64,000 bases of DNA from assembly GCA_964493515.1 (NCBI GenBank), contig CAZBNJ010000002.1, forward strand, positions 17,556 through 81,555, written 5' to 3'. This DNA comes from CANRIN01 sp964493515 (GTDB taxonomy: Bacteria > Bacillota > Clostridia > Oscillospirales > JAAYOS01). The position numbers were made by a program, and so were the translations under genes. Position 1 is the first letter of the stretch; each line of letters starts with the position of its first letter. The notes beneath the pieces were generated by a model. It ran no database searches and had not been told where the DNA came from. It saw nothing but the letters and a program-made list of their open reading frames with translations. Below, in pieces: positions 26,065 through 34,339 of the stretch.

Positions 26065-27003
26065 TCAACGGAACGAAAAGGCAGCTTCGCCGCACTTCGC
26101 ACAGACCATCGTGTAGACGCTGTAAGTATACTCGTCGCCGTAGTATTCGTCCACATAGGTGCTGGTTTCGCACTCACCGAGCAGGAAATCGTACGGATGC
26201 ATATCGCCTCTTGCAGAACACCCCACGCAGGTTACCCAAGAGCTGACCTTTCCGTTGTTTTCGGGTGTGCTTTCATAGAAATAGACATTTCCATTGCACA
26301 TATAGGCGCGGTAGACGACATCCTTTTCGAGCTGCGAAGCATCGTCGTACAACGTCAGACCCTCGATGTTGGGAGTTTCCACCTCCCAACTGTCCTCGAA
26401 GGCGTGGCGTATCTCGTCGCTTAGACCACGCGGAATCACCTTGCCATCCGCCTCAAATACCTGTCCCAGATAACCGCATATCGCGCAGACGAGCGTGCGC
26501 ACGTTGAAGGTTTCCGGCTCGCTTGCCGACGGTCGCTGATAGCTGTATTCCACCGGGTTGGTAGGCGTCCAGACGAAGCTGTGGCATACTACGCATATAC
26601 TACGCGACTCATCGTCGTCCGAGAAAGTATCGGATGATTCCATGGGTAGAGTGCGCGGGTTGGTGCCCTCCGGCAGCTCGTTGTACACATGGTAGAAGTA
26701 CTCTGCCATTCTCGAACCGGATTCCGAAGGCTTGAGGTGGGTTTCAATCGTGTACAGCTTGCCGGTCTCAAGCTGCGTTATGTCGGATATGGACTCTTTG
26801 CCGGTCGACGCCTCTATCTGCTCAAGCGCGTTCATATGCACCTGCGCGCCGACGGTCACGACCGCTCCGATTGCCGCCGCTGCTGCGACTGCAACCGCGA
26901 CCCGCCGCCACACTCGCCTTGGCTTATGCGCGCCGGCGAGGAACTCCGTCGCGTCGGGTATCTGTTCAACGGATAGCTCCTTCAAAAAGTCTCGATTTGT
27001 CAT
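26065..27003 (-). CDS. Probable membrane anti-sigma factor with external CxxC pairs
   Basis: I do not recognise a family. The 312-residue protein has a 35-residue basic cytoplasmic N-terminus, one membrane segment (about 36-52) and a large external domain with four CxxC pairs: CVVC 137-140, CAIC 173-176, CVGC 259-262 and CAKC 301-304. Its start overlaps the stop of an ECF sigma gene (ATGA), the usual arrangement for a sigma/anti-sigma pair. The paired CxxC suggest two zinc or redox centres. The anti-sigma role is inferred from position and topology. Confidence 0.6.
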   Translation of the reverse strand: MTNRDFLKELSVEQIPDATEFLAGAHKPRRVWRRVAVAVAAAAAIGAVVTVGAQVHMNALEQIEASTGKESISDITQLETGKLYTIETHLKPSESGSRMAEYFYHVYNELPEGTNPRTLPMESSDTFSDDDESRSICVVCHSFVWTPTNPVEYSYQRPSASEPETFNVRTLVCAICGYLGQVFEADGKVIPRGLSDEIRHAFEDSWEVETPNIEGLTLYDDASQLEKDVVYRAYMCNGNVYFYESTPENNGKVSSWVTCVGCSARGDMHPYDFLLGECETSTYVDEYYGDEYTYSVYTMVCAKCGEAAFSFR

Positions 27004-27536
27004 TGTATCACCTCAAACTCAAAGTTTTCGCGTATTTTCTTTAGCAATCGGTACAGCCGCGACTTGACGGTGGACTCGGGTATTCCCAGCTCGTCGGCGC
27101 ACTCGGCAAGCGTCAGTTCCGCGCCGAAGTGGAGGTAGAACACCTGCCGGACCTCGTCGCTCTCGCCGTCGACGAACGCCCGCACCCGCTCGGCAAGGTC
27201 TCTCCGCGCGACCTCATCCTCCAGGACGAATCCGCTCGACAGCCAGCGTTCAAGCTCCTCGCCGTCGTCGTCGGTGAATTCCAGCGGCAGTTCAACGGCC
27301 TTTTGACTTCGCCGCCGCTTGCCGAGCCGCGACTTCGCGAGATTCCGCACGAACGCCTCCGCGTCGTCGATGTAGCCGACACCCTTGCGGCGCAGCGTTT
27401 TCAGCAGTTCCTCATACACCTCCTGAAAGAGGTCGTGCGCGTCGTCGGCACCTGCGTGCGCACGCAGCCAGCCGAGCGTCTGCCGCGCCGTCAGGTCGTA
27501 TATCCTGCAAAACTCGTCCGCGATCTTTTGCCGCAC
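27000..27536 (-). CDS. ECF-type RNA polymerase sigma factor
   Basis: A 178-residue extracytoplasmic-function sigma factor. Region 2 covers about 10-75 (ADDAHDLFQEVYEELL, then DDAEAFVRNLAKSRL), and region 4 covers about 115-170 with the helix-turn-helix LTLAECADELGIPESTVKSRLYRLLKKIR. The start is GTG, with AAAGGAGG 7 bp upstream. It is followed by, and translationally coupled to, the membrane protein that is probably its antagonist. The target promoters are unknown. Confidence 0.88.
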   Translation of the reverse strand: MRQKIADEFCRIYDLTARQTLGWLRAHAGADDAHDLFQEVYEELLKTLRRKGVGYIDDAEAFVRNLAKSRLGKRRRSQKAVELPLEFTDDDGEELERWLSSGFVLEDEVARRDLAERVRAFVDGESDEVRQVFYLHFGAELTLAECADELGIPESTVKSRLYRLLKKIRENFEFEVIQ

Positions 27537-27598
27537 CCTGTCGCCTCCTTTCGGACGTCCTGTGTTATATGTGCCGCTTTCGGCGGAAAAAGTTTCAA

Positions 27599-27628
27599 AA
27601 AAATCCGTCCCGAAGGGGACGGATTTTT
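27599..27628. terminator. Terminator after the 27642 small gene
   Basis: Thirteen-bp stem (27599-27611 with 27616-27628), loop GAAG, with a T-run on the minus strand. It ends the minus-strand small Cys-protein gene and insulates the sigma operon. Confidence 0.88.
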
Positions 27629-27641
27629 GGGTATCTGCGCT

Positions 27642-27854
27642 CTATTCCAACTTGAAATCGTCGTCGCTCAAGCCACGCGTCACAAGCTGCGGCTTTTTCA
27701 GCGGCGTGCGCTTGAGCGGGTCATATTTGAAGCGGCGACACCTGCCGTCCGCCTCTACGATGCCCTTTTTCTCGCACGCGACGGTGAAGTCGTCCACGCG
27801 AGCCGCTCGGGCACAATATGCGCATTTTGGTTCGATGTTCTTGCGAAACAGCAC
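27642..27854 (-). CDS. Small conserved four-Cys protein
   Basis: A 70-residue hydrophilic protein with Cys11, Cys14, Cys27 and Cys39 in the order CAYC...VACEKKGIV...GRCRRFKYDPLKR. This pattern recurs, to my knowledge, in short uncharacterised clostridial proteins; the four Cys could bind zinc. The function is unknown. The start is GTG after a GGCGGTGAG pairing region. It has a candidate promoter overlapping the end of ylbJ and a strong terminator. Confidence 0.75.
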   Translation of the reverse strand: MLFRKNIEPKCAYCARAARVDDFTVACEKKGIVEADGRCRRFKYDPLKRTPLKKPQLVTRGLSDDDFKLE

Positions 27855-27908
27855 TGTCTCACCGCCTTTTTCCTGATGTTGGGAACGACCGAAACGGGTT
27901 CCGCAGAT

Positions 27909-27937
27909 ATTATATCACGCGAACCGTCCGCTCACAA
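27909..27937 (-). promoter_or_regulatory. Candidate promoter for the 27642 gene
   Basis: On the minus strand, TTGTGA (27937-27932) and TATAAT (27914-27909) are 17 bp apart. The -35 box overlaps the ylbJ stop. Confidence 0.55.
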
Positions 27938-29083
27938 CCCCTTTTTGCGATATTTGTGCAGCACGCACCCGAGCCACAGCCATCCTACGCCTATCACCAC
28001 GCCGCCCGCGCTCATCGCAAGCGCCGTGGGCAGAGTCATCGACGCCGCGCCCGCGACCTGTTCGGCGAGATAGCTGGACACCGGCTTCGCAAGCCCGAAC
28101 GCTCCGCTGACGCACCACACGAGCGCCGCCGATATCGCGCCGTGCAGCAGCTTGCCGAGTATGTACGTCTTGGTCGAAAGCCCGCTCCGCCCGATGAAGC
28201 TGAGCACCTGGCAGTGTACGCTGAGTCCCGCCCATCCGAGCATGAACGCCGCGAGCGCGAGTTCGGTGCGCATCCCGCCGGCGGCGCCTTTCAGCGACCA
28301 CACGCCGCTGGATATCTCGATAAGCCCGGTCAGCAGCTGGCGCACGGTCGTCTCGTCGACGAAGGGCAGCCGCGCGGCGATCGACGCGACCAGCGGTATC
28401 GCGCCGGTGAGGTAGAGCATCTTTATCACGACGGTGAAGAATATCACGAACGCGCAGATGGCAAGCGTGGAGCCGAGTGCTCCCGCAACGCCGTTTGCGA
28501 ACGCGGGCGCAAGTCCGACCGCCTGCGACGGCGCGGGAAGACGGCTGTCGGTCGAGCCGGAGCCGCGTCCCCAGAACCGAAACACAATGCCGACCAGGAT
28601 GCTCGCGACCGCGTGCGCGAGGTAGAGCAGCAGTCCCACGCCGCTCGAGCCGAACACTCCCGCGCCGACCACGCCGAGGATGAACGCCGGGCCGGAGTTG
28701 TTGCAGAACGCCAGCATCCGCTCCGCCTCGGTCTTGGTGCAAAGCCCGCCCTCGTACAGCGATATCGCTGTCTTTGCGCCGGTGGGATAGCCGCCGACGA
28801 ATCCGAGCGCAAGCGCCGTTGCGCACGCTCCGCTGACCCCGAACAGTGGACGCATCACCCGCTCGAACGCCGCGCCGATGTACTTGGCAAATCCCAGCTC
28901 GACTATCATCTGCGACAGCACGAAGAAGGGGAAAAGGGACGGGATTATCACGTCGGCGCAGAGCTTCAGCCCGTCCTTTGCGTAGGATATCGCGTCGGTC
29001 GGACGCAGCATCAGCGCGAGCATCGCCGCAAGGACGAGCAGCGCGGACGCGGCACGCCCCGCACGATGTCGAAGCCTGTTCAC
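27932..29083 (-). CDS. ylbJ: Sporulation integral membrane protein YlbJ (SpoVV)
   Basis: The 383-residue polytopic protein resembles YlbJ: IIPSLFPFFVLSQ, ALALGFVGGYPTGAKTA and the FCNNSGPAFILG segment are characteristic, with eight or more membrane segments of the nucleoside-transporter-gate type. In Bacillus subtilis it is made in the mother cell under sigma-E and moves dipicolinic acid across the outer forespore membrane. I chose the GTG at 29083, with AAAGGAGG 8 bp upstream; the frame is open for about 900 bp further upstream without homology. It is divergent from yqfC. Confidence 0.92.
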   Translation of the reverse strand: MNRLRHRAGRAASALLVLAAMLALMLRPTDAISYAKDGLKLCADVIIPSLFPFFVLSQMIVELGFAKYIGAAFERVMRPLFGVSGACATALALGFVGGYPTGAKTAISLYEGGLCTKTEAERMLAFCNNSGPAFILGVVGAGVFGSSGVGLLLYLAHAVASILVGIVFRFWGRGSGSTDSRLPAPSQAVGLAPAFANGVAGALGSTLAICAFVIFFTVVIKMLYLTGAIPLVASIAARLPFVDETTVRQLLTGLIEISSGVWSLKGAAGGMRTELALAAFMLGWAGLSVHCQVLSFIGRSGLSTKTYILGKLLHGAISAALVWCVSGAFGLAKPVSSYLAEQVAGAASMTLPTALAMSAGGVVIGVGWLWLGCVLHKYRKKGL

Positions 29084-29116
29084 AAAAAGCACCTCCTTTG
29101 AGGGATAGACAGGACA

Positions 29117-29145
29117 ATAATACGCCGAGAAAACACGTCTTATCC
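29117..29145 (-). promoter_or_regulatory. Candidate sigma-E-like promoter for ylbJ
   Basis: On the minus strand, GGATAAG (29145-29139) and CGTATTAT (29124-29117) are 14 bp apart, loosely matching the sigma-E pattern. ylbJ is a known sigma-E gene in Bacillus. Its -35 overlaps that of the opposite candidate. Confidence 0.35.
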
Positions 29146-29165
29146 GTGCGGACGCGGCATAAATT
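29137..29165 (+). promoter_or_regulatory. Candidate sigma-E-like promoter for yqfC-yqfD
   Basis: GTCTTATC (29137-29144) and CATAAATT (29158-29165) are 13 bp apart, resembling the sigma-E -35 and -10 elements, 30 bp before yqfC. No sigma-A promoter is visible there. Confidence 0.4.
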
Positions 29166-29194
29166 TGCATGAGTGAATGGCGAGGAGGCGCGAA

Positions 29195-29473
29195 ATGAAG
29201 AAACCTGTCAAAAATGCGCTCTTCCGTGTGGCAGAGGCGTTCGACCTGCCCGCCGACGCGGTGGCGGGTGTCGCGAGGGTGGAGATAGTCGGCGCGCGCG
29301 AGCTGATAGTGGCAAACCACGGAGGCATAATCGAGTATACGCCCGAGCTGGTCGCGGTAAGCGGGGGCGAGGCGATAATCGAGGTACACGGCGTGGGGTT
29401 CGAGCTGCTGTCGATGAGCGCGACCGAGCTTGCGGTGCGCGGGCGGATCTTTTCGGTGGAATATAAGTATTGA
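29195..29473 (+). CDS. yqfC: Sporulation protein YqfC
   Basis: A 92-residue protein with the YqfC pattern: LPADAV, a beta-rich core ELIVANHGGIIEY, and IEVHGVGFELLSMS leading to GRIFSVEY. It belongs to the sigma-E regulon in Bacillus; its molecular role is unknown. The ATG at 29195 has GGAGG 6 bp upstream; an earlier in-frame ATG at 29177 lies before that site. It is followed 9 bp later by yqfD. Confidence 0.9.
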   Translation: MKKPVKNALFRVAEAFDLPADAVAGVARVEIVGARELIVANHGGIIEYTPELVAVSGGEAIIEVHGVGFELLSMSATELAVRGRIFSVEYKY

Positions 29474-29482
29474 GGTGACGGG

Positions 29483-30706
29483 ATGCTGAAGGTCGTCAAC
29501 TTTTTTCGAGGATATCTTGAGGTGCGGGTCAGCGGCCCGTATCCCGAGCGATTTCTGAACATATGCGCGCGAAGCGGCGTCGCGTTCTGGCGGCTGAAAC
29601 GGACGGAGGAGGGCGACTACATCGCGCGTGTGCGCAGGCAGGGGCTCGAGCCGCTCAAAAACCTGGCGGAGCGCGCGATGTGCACGGTCAAGGTCGAGCG
29701 CAATGTGGGAATGCCCTTCTTTCTCATGCGCTATGTGCACCGATACGCGTTCATCATAGGGATGGTGTGCTGCGTCGCCGCGGTGTGGGCGACGTCGCTT
29801 CGGCTGTGGGAGTTTGAGGTGGTAGGCTGCGAGACGATAGACGAGGCGCTGGTGCTGTCCACTCTTGAGGAGCTGGGCGTCGGAGTGGGCACCCTTCGCA
29901 GCGACGTGGACGTCGATATGCTCGAGACAAAAATGCTGCTGAAGATACGCGACCTGCGCTGGTTCACGATAAACATGACCGGCAGCCACGCTACGGTGGA
30001 GATACGCGAGCGCGCGCCGGTGCCGGATATGCTCGACCGATCGTTACCGTCAAACGTGGTAGCGAGCCGCGCGGGGGTAATCGAGAGCGTCGTCGCGCTG
30101 GAGGGCGATCCGCTGGTGGAGCCGGGCGCGACGGTGCAGGAGGGCGAGCTGCTGATAAGCGGCGTTCGGGACATGAACAACGAGAAAATCGGCACGAGCT
30201 ACGGCGTAAATCTCGTCCGTGCTCGCGGCGAGGTAGTGGCGCGGACATGGTATGTTCTGACCGCGAAAGCGCCGCTTGTCGTGCGCGAAAAGACGTACAC
30301 AGGGGTCGAGCAGACCCGCCGAACGGTAATTATCGGAAAAAACCGCATAAATCTTTTTCTAAACAGTGGAATTTCGTTTGCCGAATGTGATAAAATGGTG
30401 GAGAGGGTGCGGCTTACCATTCCCGGCGGACTTGCGCTGCCGGTGGAGATAGAGACCGCGACCTACTCGGAGTACTCGTCCGCCGAGGTCGAACGTGATG
30501 CCATCGACGTGGAGGACGAGCTGCGCGCCGCGCTCGGCGACCGTCTGGCACTTGCGACCGACGGCGAGCTTGTGAGCGCCGACTTTGAGTTTACCGAGGC
30601 GGACGGGATGCTCGTCGCAGTGATGACCGCCGAGGTTCGGGAGGATATAGCAAAAGAAGTGGACATACCCGGTTTTGCCGGAGAAGGCACGGAGGACAAT
30701 GAATGA
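29483..30706 (+). CDS. yqfD: Sporulation stage IV-type protein YqfD
   Basis: The 407-residue protein has a short N-terminal domain (FFRGYLEVRVSGPYPERFLN), one membrane segment at about 88-108 and a large domain beyond, with VVGCETIDEALVL and RDLRWFTINMTGSHATVEIRER resembling a POTRA-like fold. YqfD is a mother-cell sporulation protein conserved in spore formers. It overlaps phoH by 4 bp, so sporulation and housekeeping genes share this operon, as in other Firmicutes. Confidence 0.92.
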   Translation: MLKVVNFFRGYLEVRVSGPYPERFLNICARSGVAFWRLKRTEEGDYIARVRRQGLEPLKNLAERAMCTVKVERNVGMPFFLMRYVHRYAFIIGMVCCVAAVWATSLRLWEFEVVGCETIDEALVLSTLEELGVGVGTLRSDVDVDMLETKMLLKIRDLRWFTINMTGSHATVEIRERAPVPDMLDRSLPSNVVASRAGVIESVVALEGDPLVEPGATVQEGELLISGVRDMNNEKIGTSYGVNLVRARGEVVARTWYVLTAKAPLVVREKTYTGVEQTRRTVIIGKNRINLFLNSGISFAECDKMVERVRLTIPGGLALPVEIETATYSEYSSAEVERDAIDVEDELRAALGDRLALATDGELVSADFEFTEADGMLVAVMTAEVREDIAKEVDIPGFAGEGTEDNE

Positions 30707-31695
30707 TAGAACAGATAATAGACATTGAACGAATAGACGACATGATAGGCATATTCGGGTCGTTCGACGAGAATATGCGCGAGGTGGAGAAGGAGACCGG
30801 CGCGAGCGTCATAAGCCGAGGCGGCGAGCTGAAGATAAGCGGCGAGCCGGAACAGGTGATGCTCGCTGTGAAGGGGATAAACTCGCTGCTCGACCTGGTG
30901 TCGCGCGGCGAACAGGTGGATCTCGGCACGGTGCGCTATGTCATAGGACTTGCACGCGACGGCAGGGAGAAGGAGGTCGCCGAGGTCGCGCAGGACGTGC
31001 TCTGCGTCACCGCGAAGGGCAAGCCGATAAAGCCAAAGACGGTGGGACAGAAGCACTACGTCGACGCGATACTCAAAAACACGATAACCGTGGGCGTGGG
31101 ACCCGCCGGCACCGGAAAGACATATCTCGCGGTGGCGGCGGCGGTGGCGGCGTTCCGTTCCAAGCAGGTCAGCCGCATAATCCTCACCCGACCGGCGGTG
31201 GAGGCTGGCGAGAAGCTGGGCTTCCTGCCCGGTGACCTTCAGAACAAGGTCGACCCGTATCTCCGTCCGCTGTACGACGGACTGTTCGAGATGTTCGGCG
31301 CGGAGGGGTACGCCAAGAACCTGGAGCGCGGGAACATAGAGGTCGCGCCGCTCGCGTATATGCGCGGACGCACGCTGGACGACAGCTTCATAATCCTCGA
31401 CGAGGCGCAGAACACGTCGCGCGAGCAGATGAAGATGTTCCTGACCCGCATAGGCTTTGGCTCAAAGGTGGTCATAACCGGAGACGTGACGCAGATAGAC
31501 CTGCCAAAGGACAAGACGAGCGGACTGAAGGACGCGATACGCATACTCGACGGCATAGATGACATCGCGATATGTCAGCTCACCGCAAAGGACGTCGTGC
31601 GCCACGTCCTGGTGCAGAAGATAATCGCGGCTTACGAGAAGGCGGAAAAGGCGTCGGCGACCGCAAAGCGTCCGATGCCGCTGAAGCGTCGATGA
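30703..31695 (+). CDS. phoH: PhoH-like ATPase
   Basis: A 330-residue P-loop ATPase. After an N-terminal KH-like region, the Walker A GPAGTGKTYLA lies near 132-142, and LDDSFIILDEAQNT gives Walker B. Family members are linked to RNA metabolism, and the gene is nearly always beside ybeY, as here. It overlaps yqfD and ybeY by 4 bp each (ATGA), so all three are coupled. In many Firmicutes a pgpH/yqfF HD-phosphodiesterase gene lies between phoH and ybeY; it is absent here. Confidence 0.94.
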   Translation: MIEQIIDIERIDDMIGIFGSFDENMREVEKETGASVISRGGELKISGEPEQVMLAVKGINSLLDLVSRGEQVDLGTVRYVIGLARDGREKEVAEVAQDVLCVTAKGKPIKPKTVGQKHYVDAILKNTITVGVGPAGTGKTYLAVAAAVAAFRSKQVSRIILTRPAVEAGEKLGFLPGDLQNKVDPYLRPLYDGLFEMFGAEGYAKNLERGNIEVAPLAYMRGRTLDDSFIILDEAQNTSREQMKMFLTRIGFGSKVVITGDVTQIDLPKDKTSGLKDAIRILDGIDDIAICQLTAKDVVRHVLVQKIIAAYEKAEKASATAKRPMPLKRR

Positions 31696-32198
31696 GCGCG
31701 CGAAAGACCCATCGCGTCGGGGTGTCGGCATACGGCGCGACGGCGAGCGTCGAGCAGAAGAGGATACTTCGCCGCGCGGTGGAGGGTGCGCTTGAGAGCG
31801 AACACATCTCAACGCCCTGCGCGGTGGAGATATACACCACCGACGACAGCGGGATACACGCGCTCAACCTTGAGCGCCGCGGGGTGGACAAGCCCACCGA
31901 CGTGCTCTCCTTTCCGATGCTCGAACTGATGCCGGGTGAGATGCCGCAGCCCGAACCGTGGGAGCTGGACGAAAACGGACGCGTGCTGCTCGGCGAGATG
32001 GTGATAAGCCTCGAGCGCGCGGCGGCGCAGGCGAAGGAGTACGGGCACGGCATAGAGCGGGAGCTGGCATTCCTCGCGGTACACTCGACGCTGCACCTGC
32101 TCGGCTACGACCACGAGCGCGGCAAAGCGGACGAGAAGCTGCAATTTGGCAGACAGGAAGAGATTCTGAACGAAATGGGGATAAGTCGTGGGAATTAA
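31692..32198 (+). CDS. ybeY: Endoribonuclease YbeY (rRNA maturation factor)
   Basis: The 168-residue metalloendoribonuclease takes part in 16S rRNA 3'-end processing and late 30S quality control. The zinc motif HSTLHLLGYDHE (HxxxHxxxxxH) is intact and is preceded by LGEMVISLERA and by TDVLSFPM. I chose the ATG at 31692, which overlaps the phoH stop; a longer frame upstream lies within phoH. It overlaps dgkA by 11 bp. Confidence 0.95.
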   Translation: MSARKTHRVGVSAYGATASVEQKRILRRAVEGALESEHISTPCAVEIYTTDDSGIHALNLERRGVDKPTDVLSFPMLELMPGEMPQPEPWELDENGRVLLGEMVISLERAAAQAKEYGHGIERELAFLAVHSTLHLLGYDHERGKADEKLQFGRQEEILNEMGISRGN

Positions 32199-32706
32199 AA
32201 AGTTTTTCGGCGCGGTGCGCGACGCGTGGCACGGCATATGCACTGCGGTAGAGCTGGGCAGGAACATACGGCTCGAGCTGCTCGCCGCCGCGTGGGCGAT
32301 GCTTTTGGTGTGGACGAGCGGCTACGGAAGGTGGTACTACATAGCGGTGCTCGGCGTGTGCGCGCTGGTGCTCGGCGCGGAGTGCATGAACACCGCGGTG
32401 GAAAAGCTGTGTGACCGCGTGACGACCGAGCGCGACGACCTGATACACAAGGTAAAGGACATGGCGGCGGGAGCGGTGCTGATATGCGCGTTCGTTGCGC
32501 TGTGCGTGGCGCTGTTCCTGTTCGTGGACCTCGACTTCTGGAAGGCGGTGCTGCACAGCATCGGAGATAACAAGGGCTGGGCGGCGGTGGCGCTCATCGC
32601 GATACCGATAGGGGCGTTCATCATGGCGTTCATCCCGCCGAAAACCGAAGAAAATACCGAAAAAGATCCCGAAAACGGGGAGGATAAAGAGAATGGCGAT
32701 AACTAA
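32188..32706 (+). CDS. dgkA: Diacylglycerol/undecaprenol kinase
   Basis: A 172-residue membrane kinase with three membrane segments in the DgkA domain and the signature GAECMNTAVEKLCD, which contains the catalytic Glu. In Gram-positives this enzyme mainly phosphorylates undecaprenol for the cell-wall lipid carrier. Residues after about 120 add a further hydrophobic segment and an acidic, Glu/Asn/Lys-rich tail not found in the short family members. The start is GTG. It overlaps ybeY and era. Confidence 0.9.
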   Translation: MGIKKFFGAVRDAWHGICTAVELGRNIRLELLAAAWAMLLVWTSGYGRWYYIAVLGVCALVLGAECMNTAVEKLCDRVTTERDDLIHKVKDMAAGAVLICAFVALCVALFLFVDLDFWKAVLHSIGDNKGWAAVALIAIPIGAFIMAFIPPKTEENTEKDPENGEDKENGDN

Positions 32707-33583
32707 AAACGGCATGTATGTCATCTGCGGACGGCCGAACGTGGGCAAGAGCACGCTCGCAAACGCGCTTGCCGGCGAGAAGGTGGCTATCGTCACCTCC
32801 AAGCCGCAGACCACCCGCAACCGCATCACGGCGGTCTGCGAGCGCGGGGACACGCAGTTTGTGTTCATGGACACGCCCGGCTTTCACAAGGCGCGCAACA
32901 AGCTCGGCGAGTACATGAACGACGTCGTGCGCGAGAGCGTCGCCGATGTGGACGCGGCGGTGCTGGTCGTCGAGCCGGAGCCGGAGGTCGGCAAGCCGGA
33001 GGCGATACTCATCGACCGGATCCGCGAGATGAAGCTGCCGGCGGTGCTGGTCATAAATAAGAGGGACACGATAAAGCCGCCGGAGGTGCTCGGCGTGATA
33101 GCCGCCTACCAAAAGGCGTACGACTTTGTGGAATATCTGCCGATATCGGCGAAATTGGGCGAGGGTGTGGACACGCTCTTGGACGTGCTCGCAAAGTTTG
33201 CGCAGGAGGGCGGCGCGCTCTATCCGTCGGACATGGCAAGCGATCAGACCGAGCGCCAGATAGCCGCCGAAACGATACGCGAAAAGATGCTGATATGCCT
33301 TGAACGCGAGGTGCCGCACGGTGTCGCGGTTGCGATAGAGCGGTACGAGCGGGAGGACGGGATACTGAACATATCCGCGACCATCTACTGCGAAAAGGAG
33401 AGCCACAAGGGGATAATCATCGGCGCGAAGGGCGCGATGCTGAAGCGCATCGGCGAGCTTGCGCGCGAGGAGCTTGAACGCGCGCGCGGCGAGAAGATAT
33501 TCCTTGAGACGTGGGTCAAGGTCAAGGAGAACTGGCGGGACAGTGTCGCGCAGCTGAAAAACTTCGGTTATGCCGAATCCTGA
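32693..33583 (+). CDS. era: GTPase Era
   Basis: A 296-residue ribosome-assembly GTPase. G1 is GRPNVGKST, G2 falls in TTRNRI, G3 is DTPGFH and G4 is NKRD, with the C-terminal KH domain (IIIGAKGAMLKRIGELAR) that binds the 3' end of 16S rRNA. Its length is standard. It overlaps dgkA by 14 bp and recO by 14 bp. Era and YbeY interact in several bacteria, in keeping with their shared operon. Confidence 0.97.
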   Translation: MAITKNGMYVICGRPNVGKSTLANALAGEKVAIVTSKPQTTRNRITAVCERGDTQFVFMDTPGFHKARNKLGEYMNDVVRESVADVDAAVLVVEPEPEVGKPEAILIDRIREMKLPAVLVINKRDTIKPPEVLGVIAAYQKAYDFVEYLPISAKLGEGVDTLLDVLAKFAQEGGALYPSDMASDQTERQIAAETIREKMLICLEREVPHGVAVAIERYEREDGILNISATIYCEKESHKGIIIGAKGAMLKRIGELAREELERARGEKIFLETWVKVKENWRDSVAQLKNFGYAES

Positions 33584-34313
33584 ACGCGGGCTCGTGCGCG
33601 GCCTGGTGCTGCGCGAGGTGGACTATCGCGACAGCGACCGTATGCTGACCATCCTGACCGCCGAGCGCGGCAAACTGTCCGCAAAGGCGCGCGGCGCGCG
33701 GCGGAAGAACTCGCTGCTCGGAGCGGGCACGCAGCTTTTGGTCTACTCCGAGTTTGCGATATTCGAGGAACGCGGGCGCGCGACGATAGACTCCGCCGAG
33801 CCGCTGGAGCTGTTCCTGGGACTGCGAAAGGACATCCTGCGGCTGTCGCTTGCAAGCTACATGGCGGAGGCGCTCGACGCGGCATCGCCGGAGAACACGC
33901 CGTCGGGCACGCTGCTTTCCGACGCGCTCAACCTGCTCTACGCGCTCAGCCGCGGGATGAAGCCGGAGGCGCTGATTAAGGCGGCGTTTGAGCTGCGGAC
34001 GGCCGCGATATGCGGCTTTATGCCCGAGCTCACCGCCTGCGCCGAGTGCGGGGACGCCGAGCCGTCCGAGCCGGTGCTCGAGCTGATGAGCGGCGAGCTG
34101 AAATGCAAGCAGCACGCGCACTCGTCCTATGCCGAGCTGGACGCTCCGTCGCTTGCGGCGGCGCGGCATCTCATGCGGGCGGACAGCAAAAAGATGCTCG
34201 CGTTCGACCTGACCGGAGGCAGTCTGGAGCGGCTGGGCATCGCGGCGGAAAACTACTTTCTCTGCACGATGGAGCGGGGATTTTCAACACTCGATTTTTA
34301 CAAGAGTTTATAA
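33570..34313 (+). CDS. recO: DNA repair protein RecO
   Basis: The 247-residue protein loads RecA and anneals single strands together with RecR. The N-terminal OB fold (GLVLREVDYRDSDRMLTILT and GKLSAKARGAR) and a helical C-terminal domain with the CAECG pair are visible. A complete four-Cys zinc site is not evident: the second pair has one Cys (LKCKQH). It ends the run of overlapping genes that begins at yqfD; mutS2 follows after 26 bp. Confidence 0.92.
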   Translation: MPNPERGLVRGLVLREVDYRDSDRMLTILTAERGKLSAKARGARRKNSLLGAGTQLLVYSEFAIFEERGRATIDSAEPLELFLGLRKDILRLSLASYMAEALDAASPENTPSGTLLSDALNLLYALSRGMKPEALIKAAFELRTAAICGFMPELTACAECGDAEPSEPVLELMSGELKCKQHAHSSYAELDAPSLAAARHLMRADSKKMLAFDLTGGSLERLGIAAENYFLCTMERGFSTLDFYKSL

Positions 34314-34339
34314 CGGCTTTTTGACAGAAGGGGAGGAAA

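Noticed and set aside
29084..29989. N-terminal extension of the ylbJ frame by about 300 codons
   Set aside because: The extension is antisense to yqfC and yqfD, and a GTG with an ideal ribosome-binding site starts the recognisable YlbJ sequence.
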